Shown here: in pieces, positions 1 to 8,296 of the stretch | Numbering within the stretch: the first letter of the stretch is position 1 | How the letters are laid out: each line of letters opens with the position of its first letter | Assembly (NCBI GenBank): GCA_965200525.1 | Contig: OZ241368.1 | Coordinates: 434,001-498,000, forward strand | Direction: 5' to 3' | Source: JANNPJ01 sp965200525 | Lineage (GTDB): Bacteria > Actinomycetota > Actinomycetes > Actinomycetales > Kineosporiaceae | Length of the DNA stretch: 64,000 nucleotides | The notes under the pieces: generated by a model | Database searches by the model: none | What the model was told of the DNA's origin: nothing | What the model saw: the letters and a program-made list of their open reading frames with translations, nothing else | Position numbers and translations under genes: made by a program

Positions 1-2
1 GC

Positions 3-254
3 CAAGCCGGCCTGGCCGTCCAGGACTTTCTGACCATGTTCGAGCACCTGCGCGTCGAAGCCTCCCGGCCTGCGTTGCCGCCCTGGCCGCCGCTCACGAC
101 CAGACCGGACGCACCCACCGACCAGGGCAGCCAATCGCCGGACCGAGTCCGGGCCCGGGCTGCCCTCGACCGGGCGGCCGAAATGCTGCTGGACCAGGCC
201 CCCCGCGCCGACATAGACCCACTGCTGAAGGAGGTCCGCCGCCGCGGGTTGTAG
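3..254 (+). CDS. 3' end of an unrecognised upstream gene
   Basis: A reading frame is open from the window edge (frame of base 3) through an internal ATG at 36 to a TAG at 252-254, giving at least 83 residues. The tail is alanine, arginine and proline rich and ends in a basic helix (LLKEVRRRGL). It stops 9 bases before the epoxide hydrolase start, so the two genes are probably co-transcribed. No family was recognised. Because the open frame reaches the edge, the true start most likely lies outside the window and ATG 36 is probably internal. Confidence 0.5.
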   Translation, partial: QAGLAVQDFLTMFEHLRVEASRPALPPWPPLTTRPDAPTDQGSQSPDRVRARAALDRAAEMLLDQAPRADIDPLLKEVRRRGL

Positions 255-263
255 GTTCAGCCG

Positions 264-1397
264 GTGAGCGACATGCGTCAGTTTCGCATCGATGTCCCTG
301 AGCGGGACGTAGTGGATCTGCGCCGGCGCCTGCGCGAGACTCGCTGGCCGGAGAGTGAGACCGTCGCCGACGGGTCCCAGGGCCTGCCATTGCGGGTGGT
401 GCAAGGCCTGTGCCAGCAGTGGCAGCACCACGACTGGACCGCGACCCAGCAGCGGCTCAACTGGATCCCGCAGTTCATGGTCACGCTGCAGGGGCTACCG
501 ATTCACCTGCTTCACGTGACCTCACCGGACCCGGGCGCCATCCCTCTCATCCTCACCCATGGCTGGCCCGGTTCCTTCCTTGAATTCGAGAAAGTGTTGG
601 AGCCGCTGACGCACGGCACCCCGGCCTTTCACGTCGTCGTTCCGTCCCTTCCCGGCTACGGCTTCAGCGGTAAGCCGGTGCAGCCGGGCTGGACCATCCA
701 CCGCATCGCCCGCGCCTGGTGCGAGCTGATGAGTGAGCTCGGCTATCCACGCTTCATCGCCGCCGGCAGTGACTGGGGCACCAGCATCTCGACCAGCATC
801 GCCCTGCACCATCCCGATCGCCTGCTCGGTCTGCATCTGGTGCCGCCGCTCGCGGCTGCCGGCCCGGCACCCCACACCAAGGCCGAACGGTCGGCCCTGA
901 AGGATCTGGAGGAGCGAACGAGGACTGCCTCCGCGTACTCGGCCGTGCACGCCACCCGGCCTCAGACCATTGGCTACGGACTCACCGACTCCCCGGCCCT
1001 GCTCGCCGCCTGGATCGGCGAGAAATTCCTCACGTGGTGCGACCCCTCGAAACCCCTGAGCGCCCAGCAGCTCCTCGAAGGCCTCAGCCTGTACTGGCTG
1101 ACCCGCACGGGAGCATCCTCTGCGCGGCTGTACGCCGAGAGCATCGCCGAGGTCAGTGGCTGGTTCACCGGCGGAGCCGACTGGCAGATCGACGTCCCGA
1201 CGGGCGCCACGGTCTTTCCTCGGGAAGTCCCCCGTCCGTCCCGGCGCTGGGCCGAACGCCGCTTTACCCACCTCGTGCACTGGGGCGAGCCCGCCCACGG
1301 GGGCCACTTCGGTGCCTGGGAACAACCCGCCCTCTTCGTCGAGGAGCTGAGGGCAACCGCACGAGCCCTTGCCCTCGGCGGCCCGAACACGACCTGA
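264..1397 (+). CDS. epoxide hydrolase, alpha/beta-hydrolase with EHN N-terminal domain
   Basis: Predicted to hydrolyse epoxides to vicinal diols in the cytosol. The first 100 or so residues fit the epoxide hydrolase N-terminal domain (PERDVVDLRRRLRETRWPE), followed by an alpha/beta-hydrolase core. The oxyanion-hole motif HGWPGS begins at H99, the nucleophile is D170 in GSDWGT, and the catalytic His is H348 in HGGHFGAWEQP. The length of 377 residues is normal for this microsomal-like bacterial family. The start is GTG 264 (an ATG lies three codons later) with no strong ribosome site. It follows the preceding gene by 9 bases, which suggests shared transcription. The natural substrate cannot be read from the sequence. 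Confidence 0.88.
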   Translation: MSDMRQFRIDVPERDVVDLRRRLRETRWPESETVADGSQGLPLRVVQGLCQQWQHHDWTATQQRLNWIPQFMVTLQGLPIHLLHVTSPDPGAIPLILTHGWPGSFLEFEKVLEPLTHGTPAFHVVVPSLPGYGFSGKPVQPGWTIHRIARAWCELMSELGYPRFIAAGSDWGTSISTSIALHHPDRLLGLHLVPPLAAAGPAPHTKAERSALKDLEERTRTASAYSAVHATRPQTIGYGLTDSPALLAAWIGEKFLTWCDPSKPLSAQQLLEGLSLYWLTRTGASSARLYAESIAEVSGWFTGGADWQIDVPTGATVFPREVPRPSRRWAERRFTHLVHWGEPAHGGHFGAWEQPALFVEELRATARALALGGPNTT

Positions 1398-1584
1398 CCG
1401 GGCGAAGTTGCCTCTCCTCCCGGCTCGACTTCGGCGGCGGTGCGAGAAGGCACTGCATCTCGTGGCCGGTCCCCACCGCCCGAGCAGAACCGAGCCTCCC
1501 TCTGCGCCGACACCGGGTGATCGCACGCGATGCTGCAGGTCGCCCAGCTCCACCGTGCATGCTGGCCGTCCTCATTCGTTTAGC

Positions 1585-1980
1585 ATGCTCGTGATGTTCA
1601 CCATGGCCCAGATCGACGAGCTCCACGCTCGTTTCGGCCGCGCCCAGTCGTTGGCCGACTACCTCCGAGCGCTGGCGGCGATCGGAGTAACTCGGTTCGA
1701 TTCCTTCGTCACTGATGGCCACTCGGAGTTCCTCGGTGCCGAAGGGCAACGAGTCGTCTCGCCGCCGCACCACGACGAGCTGGCGATCGATGAGGTGAGC
1801 AATCGCGCCGCCTTCCTGGACCACCTTCAGCGTCACCTCGAGGGCAAGACCTCCTACGCCGACATGTCCGCAGGCCTGGCCGCCAGCGGGGTCGAGAAGT
1901 GGGTCGCGGACACGACCGCGCTCACCATGACCTACCTCGACCGCGCCGGCACCGCGCTCCTCGTCGAAAAGGTCGAGTAG
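1585..1980 (+). CDS. DUF1398 family protein
   Basis: A protein of about 125-131 residues resembling the DUF1398 family, with an N-terminal helix (IDELHARFGRAQSLADYLRALAAIGV), a central beta region and an acidic end. The family's function is unknown. Three in-frame starts (ATG 1585, 1594, 1603) lie close together and none has a clear Shine-Dalgarno sequence, so the first residues are uncertain; the family alignment favours a start at MAQIDEL or just before it. It is separated from the epoxide hydrolase by about 190 bases and is convergent with the GNAT gene downstream, so it is probably monocistronic. Confidence 0.65.
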   Translation: MLVMFTMAQIDELHARFGRAQSLADYLRALAAIGVTRFDSFVTDGHSEFLGAEGQRVVSPPHHDELAIDEVSNRAAFLDHLQRHLEGKTSYADMSAGLAASGVEKWVADTTALTMTYLDRAGTALLVEKVE

Positions 1981-2130
1981 CTCGATCCGGCTGAACTCGC
2001 GCCGGGCCGTGCCTGCTCATCGCCAGGACAACGAGCGGACCGCCGAGCAGCATCCGCGCAACCAGCCCGGCGGGCTCGCGCCGACGACGGCTCATGCGGG
2101 CGCGGAGATCCCGTCCTCGTCGATCAGACG

Positions 2131-2598
2131 TCAGAGCTCCTGCAGATAGCAGAGCATCCGGTAGTCGTTACCCGGCTCAATGTTGACGAAGCCGTGGCGT
2201 TCATAAAACCGGCGCGCAGCCGTGTCGACCTCGTCGACGTTGATGTGCATTTCCTCGCCACCGTTGTCACGGACCAGACGTATCGCCTCATCCAGCAGCG
2301 CCGTTCCGATTCCTTGGTCGCGGCGAGCCGGGCAGACGTACAGCTCCTCCAGTTGCGCCAGCGGCCCGTCGAAGAAGTGCGTCAGGCGCAGGGTCAGCAG
2401 GGCCAGACCGTCGGGAGCATCCGGGTCCCCGACCAGGAGGACGACGAAATCGTCCCGTTCGAGCAGACCCGCCAACCGGATGCTGAACTCCTCAGCCGAG
2501 GGCCCAGGAGTCTCGAACTCGGCGTTGAAGTCGCACAGCAGGCGACCCACGACATCGGCATGACCCGGCTTGGCCCGCCACACTCCTTGACTCTTCAC
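2131..2598 (-). CDS. GNAT family N-acetyltransferase
   Basis: A GNAT-fold acyl-CoA acyltransferase of about 155 residues. The acetyl-CoA loop motif is visible as CPARRDQGIGTALLDEAI, preceded by strand residues LEELYV and followed by the usual C-terminal RRFYERHGF segment. The small-molecule or peptide substrate cannot be predicted. The open frame extends upstream to a GTG at 2667, but the added residues lack family similarity. GTG 2598 or GTG 2583 (preceded by AAGGA) begins where the domain begins, so GTG 2598 is used here with the start uncertain. The gene is convergent with the DUF1398 gene. Confidence 0.75.
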   Translation of the reverse strand: MKSQGVWRAKPGHADVVGRLLCDFNAEFETPGPSAEEFSIRLAGLLERDDFVVLLVGDPDAPDGLALLTLRLTHFFDGPLAQLEELYVCPARRDQGIGTALLDEAIRLVRDNGGEEMHINVDEVDTAARRFYERHGFVNIEPGNDYRMLCYLQEL

Positions 2599-2786
2599 CA
2601 GATCAGTATGGACGCCCTGATGGACCTTTTGGAGCCCACGTTGTCGAAGAGCGGCGCACAGGAACACGGTCAGCAGCGGAGCCGGACGTTCTCAGGTGCG
2701 CCACGACACCATGCGGGGACGCCGGAGGATCACCAAGCGTGAGGCAACAGATCCTGGGCCGGTAGCGCCGTCCACCTCCTCCTGGA

Positions 2787-3323
2787 TCAGGAGGTCGGGT
2801 CGCCATGCCACGCGCGAGCGAAATCGTTGTCGCAGTTGTACTGGACCGCAACCACGTTCAGCCCGGCGCTGCCTCCAGCCGGACTGGCGCACAGACCGGT
2901 GAACCGGTTGTGCATGTACACCGAGTCCGGGCCGTAGTACGCCGTCGGGTCGAAGAAGCGGAAGTCCCAGCTGCGGGCCGGGTTGGTGTCGCAGTAGTAC
3001 TGGACCAGGACGACGTTGAGCCCGGTGCTGCCGCCGGCCGGACTCAGGCACAGGCCGCTGCGGACGTTGCGGATGTAAGTGCCGCCGCCCGGGAACGGCG
3101 AATAGGTCCAGAACCGGGACGGATCCTGGTCACAGGTGTACTGCACGATCGCGACGTTGACGCCGGCGCTGCCGCCGGCCGAACTCAGGCACAGGTGACT
3201 GTGCACGTTGATCAGGTGCTCACCGGTCGCCGCACTGGCCGGCGCGCTCGGCAGAAGGATCGCGGCGACCAGGGTCGCGACGAGCGTGGCGATCAACGAC
3301 CTTCGATGTCCTGTCGCGCTCAT
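2787..3323 (-). CDS. secreted ricin B-type beta-trefoil lectin
   Basis: A Sec signal peptide is visible: a basic N-terminus, a hydrophobic stretch (LIATLVATLVAAILLP) and a PASA-A cleavage region near residue 32. The mature part consists of three tandem units of about 48 residues. Each has the pattern GLCLSPAGGS...LNVVLVQYxCDxxxxRxW, the hallmark of ricin B/QxW-type carbohydrate-binding trefoils, with two conserved cysteines per unit. It probably binds glycans outside the cell and has no attached catalytic domain. It starts 28 bases after the stop of the caspase-like gene on the same strand, so the two are probably in one operon. That pairing is unusual and is discussed in the findings. Confidence 0.82.
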   Translation of the reverse strand: MSATGHRRSLIATLVATLVAAILLPSAPASAATGEHLINVHSHLCLSSAGGSAGVNVAIVQYTCDQDPSRFWTYSPFPGGGTYIRNVRSGLCLSPAGGSTGLNVVLVQYYCDTNPARSWDFRFFDPTAYYGPDSVYMHNRFTGLCASPAGGSAGLNVVAVQYNCDNDFARAWHGDPTS

Positions 3324-3351
3324 GCAGCACAGTGTATCGATCCGTGTTCGG

Positions 3352-4695
3352 TCAGTCAGATGTCGCTTCTCGTCGCGGCCACCTGTTGGCTACGTGAGCG
3401 ATGACCGTGCCGACGGTGAGAAGGATGAAGCTCAGCCGAAACGCAAGATCGCGTCCGTTGGAGCCGTTGTCGTACTTGTAACCCAGTGTTGCCGCCGCGA
3501 CGGACACCAGCAGGGCAACAGCAACGTTCACCGGGACGGCGGCGCGCGCCGACCGCAGGAAGTGCCGGAGGCCGGACGGTCGCACCACGGCCCCCACGGT
3601 TGCCAGCCAGGTGACCTGCAAGTCGTACCAGCGCGCCGGAGAGCGTCCGGTGGCATCCAGTACGGCATAGGCCAGGGCCCAGGCAGCTCCGGCGAGGCCC
3701 GCCGCGAGTTGCATGGCTCCTGCGTGCGGCAGGTAGTCGAATTCGTAGATCTGGTAAAGAAGCTGCTTCAGCCAGGTTGCCAGCAGCAGGCACAGGCAGA
3801 CCGACGTGGCGAGGAAGAGGAGTGCTCCCAGCCACCACTGACCTTGTCGGATCCGGGACGTTGATTCCTGTTCGGAGGCATCAGCCGGCACCGGCAGCGC
3901 GCCGGGGGGCGTGAGGCTTCGGGCCGGTTCGCGCGGACCCAGCGGCGAGCGGGCCAGGACGATCGAGCCGGCCACGTCGAACTGCCACTTGCGGGGAGTC
4001 TGCGCGCGAGCCTGCTCGGACAGACGCCGGCGGGCGTACTCGTAGGTGTCGTCGACCGAGATCAGGCCGTCGCCATCCACATCGGCCGCACCCGTGCGTA
4101 GGCCGTCCGCCACGCTGGCCGTGAAGATCGACGGCGCGGCGAGGCCGCTGAGGGCGTCACCCTCGAAGGCGTACTGCGTCGCATCGGAGGCGGTCAGGAC
4201 GACCAGGCCCCGTGCGTCGAAGTGATCCGCGGTGTGCACGGAGGGGTCCGCCTTCACCGCCAGCCCCTTGGCGAAAGCACCGCTGAAGCAGCAGTCCAGC
4301 AGCAGCACTTTCCGGCGCGACGGGCAGGCGAAAAGGATGTCGTTGACGAAGCCGGCGGAGACCGCCGTGGAGCGCAGACGGTCACGGCGCGTGTTGCGCG
4401 CGGCGAAGTAGAGGCGGCCCTGCTCGTCCTTCAGACCGTGACACGACAGGTAGAGCAGGATGAGGTCCGCCCGCTCGCGCTCGGCGGCGAAGTCTTCGAT
4501 CGTCTGGCTGATCTCGGCCGACGTGACGTCCTCGACGGTGGACACCTCGAAGCCGCCGATCTCCGGCTTCGCCAGCACTTCCGCGAGCGCGGCGACGTCC
4601 TGGGCGGGTGAGATCAGGCGCGCGAGGCCGGCGTCCTCGTAGGTGGACGTGGCCACGAGCAGGGCCACGCGTCTCGGGCGCTGGTCATCTCCCAT
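3352..4695 (-). CDS. caspase-fold (peptidase C14) protease with C-terminal membrane segments
   Basis: A metacaspase-like cysteine protease. The catalytic dyad is intact: His86 in YLSCHGLKD and Cys136 in LLLDCCFSGAF, each after a hydrophobic beta strand as expected for the fold. A DVDGDG acidic loop follows the core. The last 170 residues hold about four hydrophobic segments (starting WWLGALLFLATSV, then MQLAAGLAGAAWALAYAVL, VAVALLVSVAAATLGY and LSFILLTVGTVIAH), so the protease is probably anchored with the catalytic domain in the cytosol. ATG 4695 is used; GTG 4698 is possible. Its start overlaps the stop of a small acidic protein gene by one base (TGATG), and a secreted lectin gene follows. 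Bacterial caspases of this kind are often conflict or cell-death effectors; that role here is inference. Confidence 0.85.
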   Translation of the reverse strand: MGDDQRPRRVALLVATSTYEDAGLARLISPAQDVAALAEVLAKPEIGGFEVSTVEDVTSAEISQTIEDFAAERERADLILLYLSCHGLKDEQGRLYFAARNTRRDRLRSTAVSAGFVNDILFACPSRRKVLLLDCCFSGAFAKGLAVKADPSVHTADHFDARGLVVLTASDATQYAFEGDALSGLAAPSIFTASVADGLRTGAADVDGDGLISVDDTYEYARRRLSEQARAQTPRKWQFDVAGSIVLARSPLGPREPARSLTPPGALPVPADASEQESTSRIRQGQWWLGALLFLATSVCLCLLLATWLKQLLYQIYEFDYLPHAGAMQLAAGLAGAAWALAYAVLDATGRSPARWYDLQVTWLATVGAVVRPSGLRHFLRSARAAVPVNVAVALLVSVAAATLGYKYDNGSNGRDLAFRLSFILLTVGTVIAHVANRWPRREATSD

Positions 4696-4982
4696 CACAG
4701 TGCCTTGCCCGCGTGGTCGGTTGATGCCCGGCTAATCCGGGTTGGGCTCACCGGCGGGCGCCCACTGGTGGCGGCGCGGTTGCCCTCGAGGCGATTGCCC
4801 TGGCCCTCAAAGGCGCGTGGTCCCGCTTCGGCCGCGGTGGTCGAGTCATCGGCGTCGTCGACGTCATGGGCAATGGACATCGCCGGCGGGGGTGGGCGAG
4901 GCGTTGGCGTTTCCGCGGCTTCCTCTGCCTCGTCCGGTGAGCAGGCGAGCATGCCCGGTGTCAATCCAGCAGGATTGCTCAT
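4695..4982 (-). CDS. small acidic, proline-rich protein coupled to the caspase gene
   Basis: A 95-residue ORF from ATG 4982 whose TGA overlaps the ATG of the caspase-like gene, an arrangement typical of translational coupling. The composition is low complexity: an acidic N-terminal part (SPDEAEEAAE), a proline run (PTPRPPPPA), an Asp/Ala-rich middle and a basic tail. Codon use keeps a moderate third-position GC bias, which supports coding. No domain was recognised. It could be a regulator, adaptor or substrate of the protease, but only the position supports this. The open frame continues upstream to 5168; those residues look non-coding. The ribosome site for ATG 4982 is weak. Confidence 0.42.
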   Translation of the reverse strand: MSNPAGLTPGMLACSPDEAEEAAETPTPRPPPPAMSIAHDVDDADDSTTAAEAGPRAFEGQGNRLEGNRAATSGRPPVSPTRISRASTDHAGKAL

Positions 4983-5360
4983 CCAGGCATTATGGGGCTC
5001 ATCATCCCTGGGCTGCACAATCCCCGGATAGGACCGCAGAAGCGTCGCCGGTGAGCCTGCCAACCTGCCACGCGTCGCGTGTTGATCACCGATCAGTTGA
5101 TGATCTCGCCGCGTTCGTCCGCGAGAATCGCTGCCAGTCGGTCGCGCCCGGCATGTCGGTGCAGCCATACTCCATTGTCCTTCCAGACTTGATGGTGTCC
5201 ATCAAACCCGGCACGAGACACTTGGCCGGCTGCCGGCGGTAGAAGAGCGCTACTCTTCGTTAGGAATGCTCACATGACTGCGAAGTCCACGGCGGCCGCA
5301 CAGCTCAGCATGATCGGTTGGCTGCACTCAGTCTTGGGCGCCCAGGACATTGACTACTGG

Positions 5361-5385
5361 TGGGGTTGACCCGCTTCGACGGACA
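5361..5385. repeat. left terminal inverted repeat of the IS3 element
   Basis: Starts TGGGGTTGACCCG and pairs with 6671-6695 with a single mismatch (position 14). The flanking CTGG at 5357-5360 is the target duplication. Confidence 0.95.
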
Positions 5386-5403
5386 GGGTCGGTGAGGTGT
5401 TGG

Positions 5404-6321
5404 TCAGGCTACTGCCTCGGTGATCTGGTCTTGGCCTGATTCGAAGGCGGCGGGGCTGAGTTGCCCGAGGCTGGAGTGCCGTCGGCGGGTGTTGTACCAG
5501 CCCTCGATGTACTCGAATATTGCTGTCCTGAGGGCTTTATGGGTCGGCCAGGACTGATGTTCGGTGAGCTCGTTCTTGAGGGTGGCGAAGAACGATTCGC
5601 TGACGGCGTTGTCCCAGCACTGCCCGCGCCGGCCCACCGACAGGCGCACATCCAGGGCCTGAGCGGCCTTGGCGAGCTGGGCCGACGTGTATTGCGTCCC
5701 GCGGTCCGCGTGAAAGATCACCTTCGGGTCGGGGCGGCGGGACATGACGGCGTTGCGTAGGGCGAGTTCGACGACGTCGGTGTGCAGGGTGTCGGCGATG
5801 GCCCAGCCGACGACCCGGCGGGAGGCGATATCGATCACGGTCGCCAGGTAGGCGAAGCCCTCCCAGGTCTGGATGTAGGTGATGTCACCGCACCATCGTC
5901 GGTCCAATGCTGTTGCATCCGTGGCGAAATCTCGTTTAATCAGGTCCGGCCGAGCAGGGGCGTCCGGATCCGTGACGGTGGTGGTGATCCACCGGCGGCG
6001 GGTCTTTCCGTAGATCCCGGCCTCGCGCATCAACCGGGCAACACGCTTGCGGCTGTGCTGCAGGCCGGCCTCGATGAGGTCAGCGTGAACTCGTGGTGAC
6101 CCGTAGGTGCCTTTCGAGTCGTCGTGGAACTGGATGATCTTCGCGGTGATCACGGCGTCCTGACGGGCCCGGGGCGAGCCGACGGCGGCCTGGGTGACGG
6201 CGTCGGCGTAGTAGGCGGATCTGGAGACTCCCAGCAGCTCACAGGAGCGTTTGACGTTGCCGCCACGGCGCCCGTGCGAGGTGCTCTTCTTCTCCGCGTC
6301 GATGAACGGGTACACGTTCAT
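5404..6321 (-). CDS. IS3-family transposase OrfB (DDE integrase domain)
   Basis: A 305-residue transposase. The N-terminal HTH_21-like part (SCELLGVSRSAYYA...GTYGSPRVHADL) precedes an rve integrase core. The catalytic residues are visible: D in WCGDITYI, D in FHADRGTQYTS and E in AVSESFFATLKNE. The protein ends with the usual WYNTRRRHSSLGQLSPAAFE. Its ATG overlaps the orfA stop (ATGA) and is preceded by GAAGGAG, which suggests re-initiation or coupling. A TTTTC run just upstream could also allow the programmed -1 frameshift that makes OrfAB in many IS3 elements. Confidence 0.93.
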   Translation of the reverse strand: MNVYPFIDAEKKSTSHGRRGGNVKRSCELLGVSRSAYYADAVTQAAVGSPRARQDAVITAKIIQFHDDSKGTYGSPRVHADLIEAGLQHSRKRVARLMREAGIYGKTRRRWITTTVTDPDAPARPDLIKRDFATDATALDRRWCGDITYIQTWEGFAYLATVIDIASRRVVGWAIADTLHTDVVELALRNAVMSRRPDPKVIFHADRGTQYTSAQLAKAAQALDVRLSVGRRGQCWDNAVSESFFATLKNELTEHQSWPTHKALRTAIFEYIEGWYNTRRRHSSLGQLSPAAFESGQDQITEAVA

Positions 6322-6638
6322 CGGGTCTCCTTCGCGAAGAAAATTGTCGCCCGCTTCAGGATGTCCACGTCCTGCTGCAACCTGCGGTTCTCTGCCCGCA
6401 AGGCCCGCAGCTCAGCGGCATCGTCGCTGCTCAGACCATCAGTACGGGTGCCGTCGTCGATCTCGGCCTGCTTCGTCCAGGCCCGCACCGCGGTCTCGGT
6501 CAGATCGAAATCCAGCGCGATCTGACGGACCGTCCGATCACCTTGGCGACACCGCGCGACGATGTCAGCCTTGAACTCCGGGGTGAACGAGCGGCGAGGC
6601 CGTGGCTTCTTCTTGCCGTTGCTCTGCACGAAGAACAT
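6318..6638 (-). CDS. IS3-family transposase OrfA (HTH and leucine zipper)
   Basis: About 106 residues from ATG 6638 (an upstream in-frame start at 6653 is possible). The N-terminal half is an HTH_Tnp_1 domain (RRSFTPEFKADIVARCRQGDRTVRQIALDF region) that binds the terminal repeats. The C-terminal half has a heptad pattern (LRALRAENRRLQQDVDILKRA) that forms the zipper used for OrfA/OrfAB oligomers. It ends in FFAKETR, the common C-terminus next to the frameshift window. Confidence 0.92.
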   Translation of the reverse strand: MFFVQSNGKKKPRPRRSFTPEFKADIVARCRQGDRTVRQIALDFDLTETAVRAWTKQAEIDDGTRTDGLSSDDAAELRALRAENRRLQQDVDILKRATIFFAKETR

Positions 6639-6670
6639 CCTTCCAGGGAGCAATCGCTCCTGATCTCGGA

Positions 6671-6695
6671 TGTCCGTCGAACCGGGTCAACCCCA
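6671..6695. repeat. right terminal inverted repeat of the IS3 element
   Basis: Reverse complement of the left repeat with one mismatch. It is followed by the second CTGG copy at 6696-6699. The orfA promoter is expected just inside this end. Confidence 0.95.
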
Positions 6696-7207
6696 CTGGC
6701 TCTTCGGGGGTTGGGCGGTCGACTTTCACGTTGGCCGGGTGACGAGAGAGCACGAGGATGTTGATGTGGCTGTGTGGCACACGGACCTCGCACAGCTGAC
6801 CGACACCCTGCAGGCGAGCGGCTGGGTACATGCGCCGGAGCCCGGAGAAGACGGATACACCGGTTTCGAGAAGCAAGATGTTCGCCTGGAACTGGCGCTT
6901 CTGGACACTGACGAGACCGGCACGGTGTTCACCCCGCTCACGCAGGGCAGAGGCGATTGGCCCCTGGAGTCCTTCGGGGACGTCACGGCTGAGTTGAACG
7001 GGGTCCACGCCCGAGTCGTCGGTCTTACCTCGCTGATCGAGGACAAGTCCCAGTCACATGACAACGCTGCTGTGGCGGCCAAGGACCGCAGCGACGTGGC
7101 CCTGTTGAGCGGCCTGATTACCGGCGATTGAACGCATTGCCGCACATAGGCGTAGTCGGCACTGCGCCCTACGACACAGCTGTTGAGTCGGGTTACGGAT
7201 CCAGTCG

Positions 7208-7381
7208 TCAGCCAGACTGAGGCTGGTGGTCGACGTGGTGAGCCAGAATTTGCCGGACACTGCCTGTAGGTCTGGATCGGACCCGCCAGACCTCGTGCCG
7301 CGCGACGGTCGCGACCAGGAGCGCACCGGCGGCAACCAGGCCGAGGGTTTGCAAAAACGCAGGCGCCACGCCGCCGGCCAC
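7208..7381 (-). CDS. possible 57-aa single-span membrane peptide
   Basis: A GTG-started frame of 57 residues with one hydrophobic segment (LGLVAAGALLVATVA) followed by a basic, polar tail (RHEVWRVRSRPTG...). The codons keep a GC-rich third position but no good ribosome site is present. It is the only plausible coding stretch in the otherwise empty 7132-7520 interval. It could equally be the tail of a decayed gene, since a stop lies a few codons upstream of the GTG. Confidence 0.25.
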   Translation of the reverse strand: MAGGVAPAFLQTLGLVAAGALLVATVARHEVWRVRSRPTGSVRQILAHHVDHQPQSG

Positions 7382-7520
7382 GATCAGCGAGTCAGAGTGT
7401 CCTATGACTGTTGCGGCATTGAGATCAACGGGTGGGCATCAAAGGCGGGTCCAGCGATGAGTTTGCTCGGCGACGTCAGTCCAACCATGGAGGGTGTTCG
7501 TGTCCTTGAACTAGGTTGGC

Positions 7521-8126
7521 GTGGGAAAGGTCATCTCGTCGGCGTCGATGTCGCTCGACGGCTACATCGCGAAGGACGACAACACCATCGGCAGGCTGTT
7601 CGACTGGTTGCAGAACGGGGACGTCGAGGTCCTCACCAGGACAGGGTCCGGGGACATGCCGATGCATCTCAGCCAGATCAGCGCCCCCTACTGGCGGGAC
7701 TGGACGTCCGGAATCGGTGCTCTGGTGTGCGGGCGCACGCTGTTCGACGTCACCAACGGCTGGGAAGGACGGCACAACTTCGACGTGCCGATCGTGGTCG
7801 TCACCCACACCGTGCCCACGGATTGGGTCGACGCCCATCCAGATGCTCCGTTCCACTTCGTCACCACCGGGGTGGAGCAGGCAGTGGCGAAGGCTCAGGA
7901 ACTTGCCGGGGGCCGCATCGTGACGGTGAGCGCCGGCACGATCGCCCGGCAGTGCCTGGAGCTGGGGTTGCTTGATGAGGTCGCAGTCGACCTCGTGCCG
8001 GTGGTGATGGGCAAGGGACGCCCGTACTTCGGGAACATGTCACTGGGAGATGCCGCGCTGGGCGACCCGACGCTCTGCATTCAGGGGGACCGGGTAACCC
8101 ATCTGGTGTTCCCTGTCCGTCCGTAG
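7521..8126 (+). CDS. dihydrofolate reductase-like protein (RibD C-terminal domain)
   Basis: A 201-residue member of the RibD_C/DHFR-like family, cytosolic and presumably NAD(P)H-dependent. Family features are visible: the N-terminal strand MGKVISSASMSLDGYIA, the central CGRTLFD motif, the substrate-loop region DVPIVVVTHTVP, and the terminal half VSAGTIARQCLELGLLDEVAVDLVPVVMGKGRPYF. Most family members have no assigned substrate. The start is GTG 7521; TAGGTT a few bases upstream is a weak ribosome site. No operon partner is evident. Confidence 0.85.
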   Translation: MGKVISSASMSLDGYIAKDDNTIGRLFDWLQNGDVEVLTRTGSGDMPMHLSQISAPYWRDWTSGIGALVCGRTLFDVTNGWEGRHNFDVPIVVVTHTVPTDWVDAHPDAPFHFVTTGVEQAVAKAQELAGGRIVTVSAGTIARQCLELGLLDEVAVDLVPVVMGKGRPYFGNMSLGDAALGDPTLCIQGDRVTHLVFPVRP

Positions 8127-8296
8127 CGCCTCAAGCTGCCCGCCGGTGAGAACGTCGACCGCCTCGCCACCGCACGCGGCAGATCCGGTTCAGGCACTCA
8201 CCGGTCACGCTTGGCCAGCCTTGTCAGAAAGCGCCCGCGGGCATCGTCGTCTACGCGCGGACGGCGGCATAACCCCGTGCGCTTGCCGGGTGGCGC

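Larger units (their letters stand above)
5361..6695. mobile_element. intact IS3-family insertion sequence, 1335 bp
   Basis: The ends are 25-bp terminal inverted repeats, 5361-5385 and 6671-6695, matching at 24 of 25 positions and starting TGGGGTTGACCCG. They are flanked by a perfect 4-bp target duplication CTGG (5357-5360 and 6696-6699), within the 3-5 bp expected for IS3. Inside are orfA and orfB on the minus strand, overlapping by ATGA. Both frames are open and the DDE residues are present, so the copy may be active and the insertion recent. Similarity to a named IS was not determined. Confidence 0.95.
5274..7131 (+). pseudogene. aminoglycoside nucleotidyltransferase-like gene split by an IS3-family insertion
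   Basis: The 5' part (5274-5360, 29 codons from ATG with TAGGA at 5261-5265) and the 3' part (6700-7131) read as one protein of 172 residues once the IS and one CTGG repeat are removed; the join reads ...DIDYW-LFGGWAVDF. The restored protein has the nucleotidyltransferase signature GGWAVDFHVGR-TREHEDVDVAV, the pattern of ANT(2'')-like aminoglycoside and lincosamide adenylyltransferases, with the DVD metal-binding pair. As it stands the gene is broken. An ATG at the right IS edge (6670) could start a shorter product containing the motif, but it lies inside the terminal repeat. The original substrate is unknown. Confidence 0.88.
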
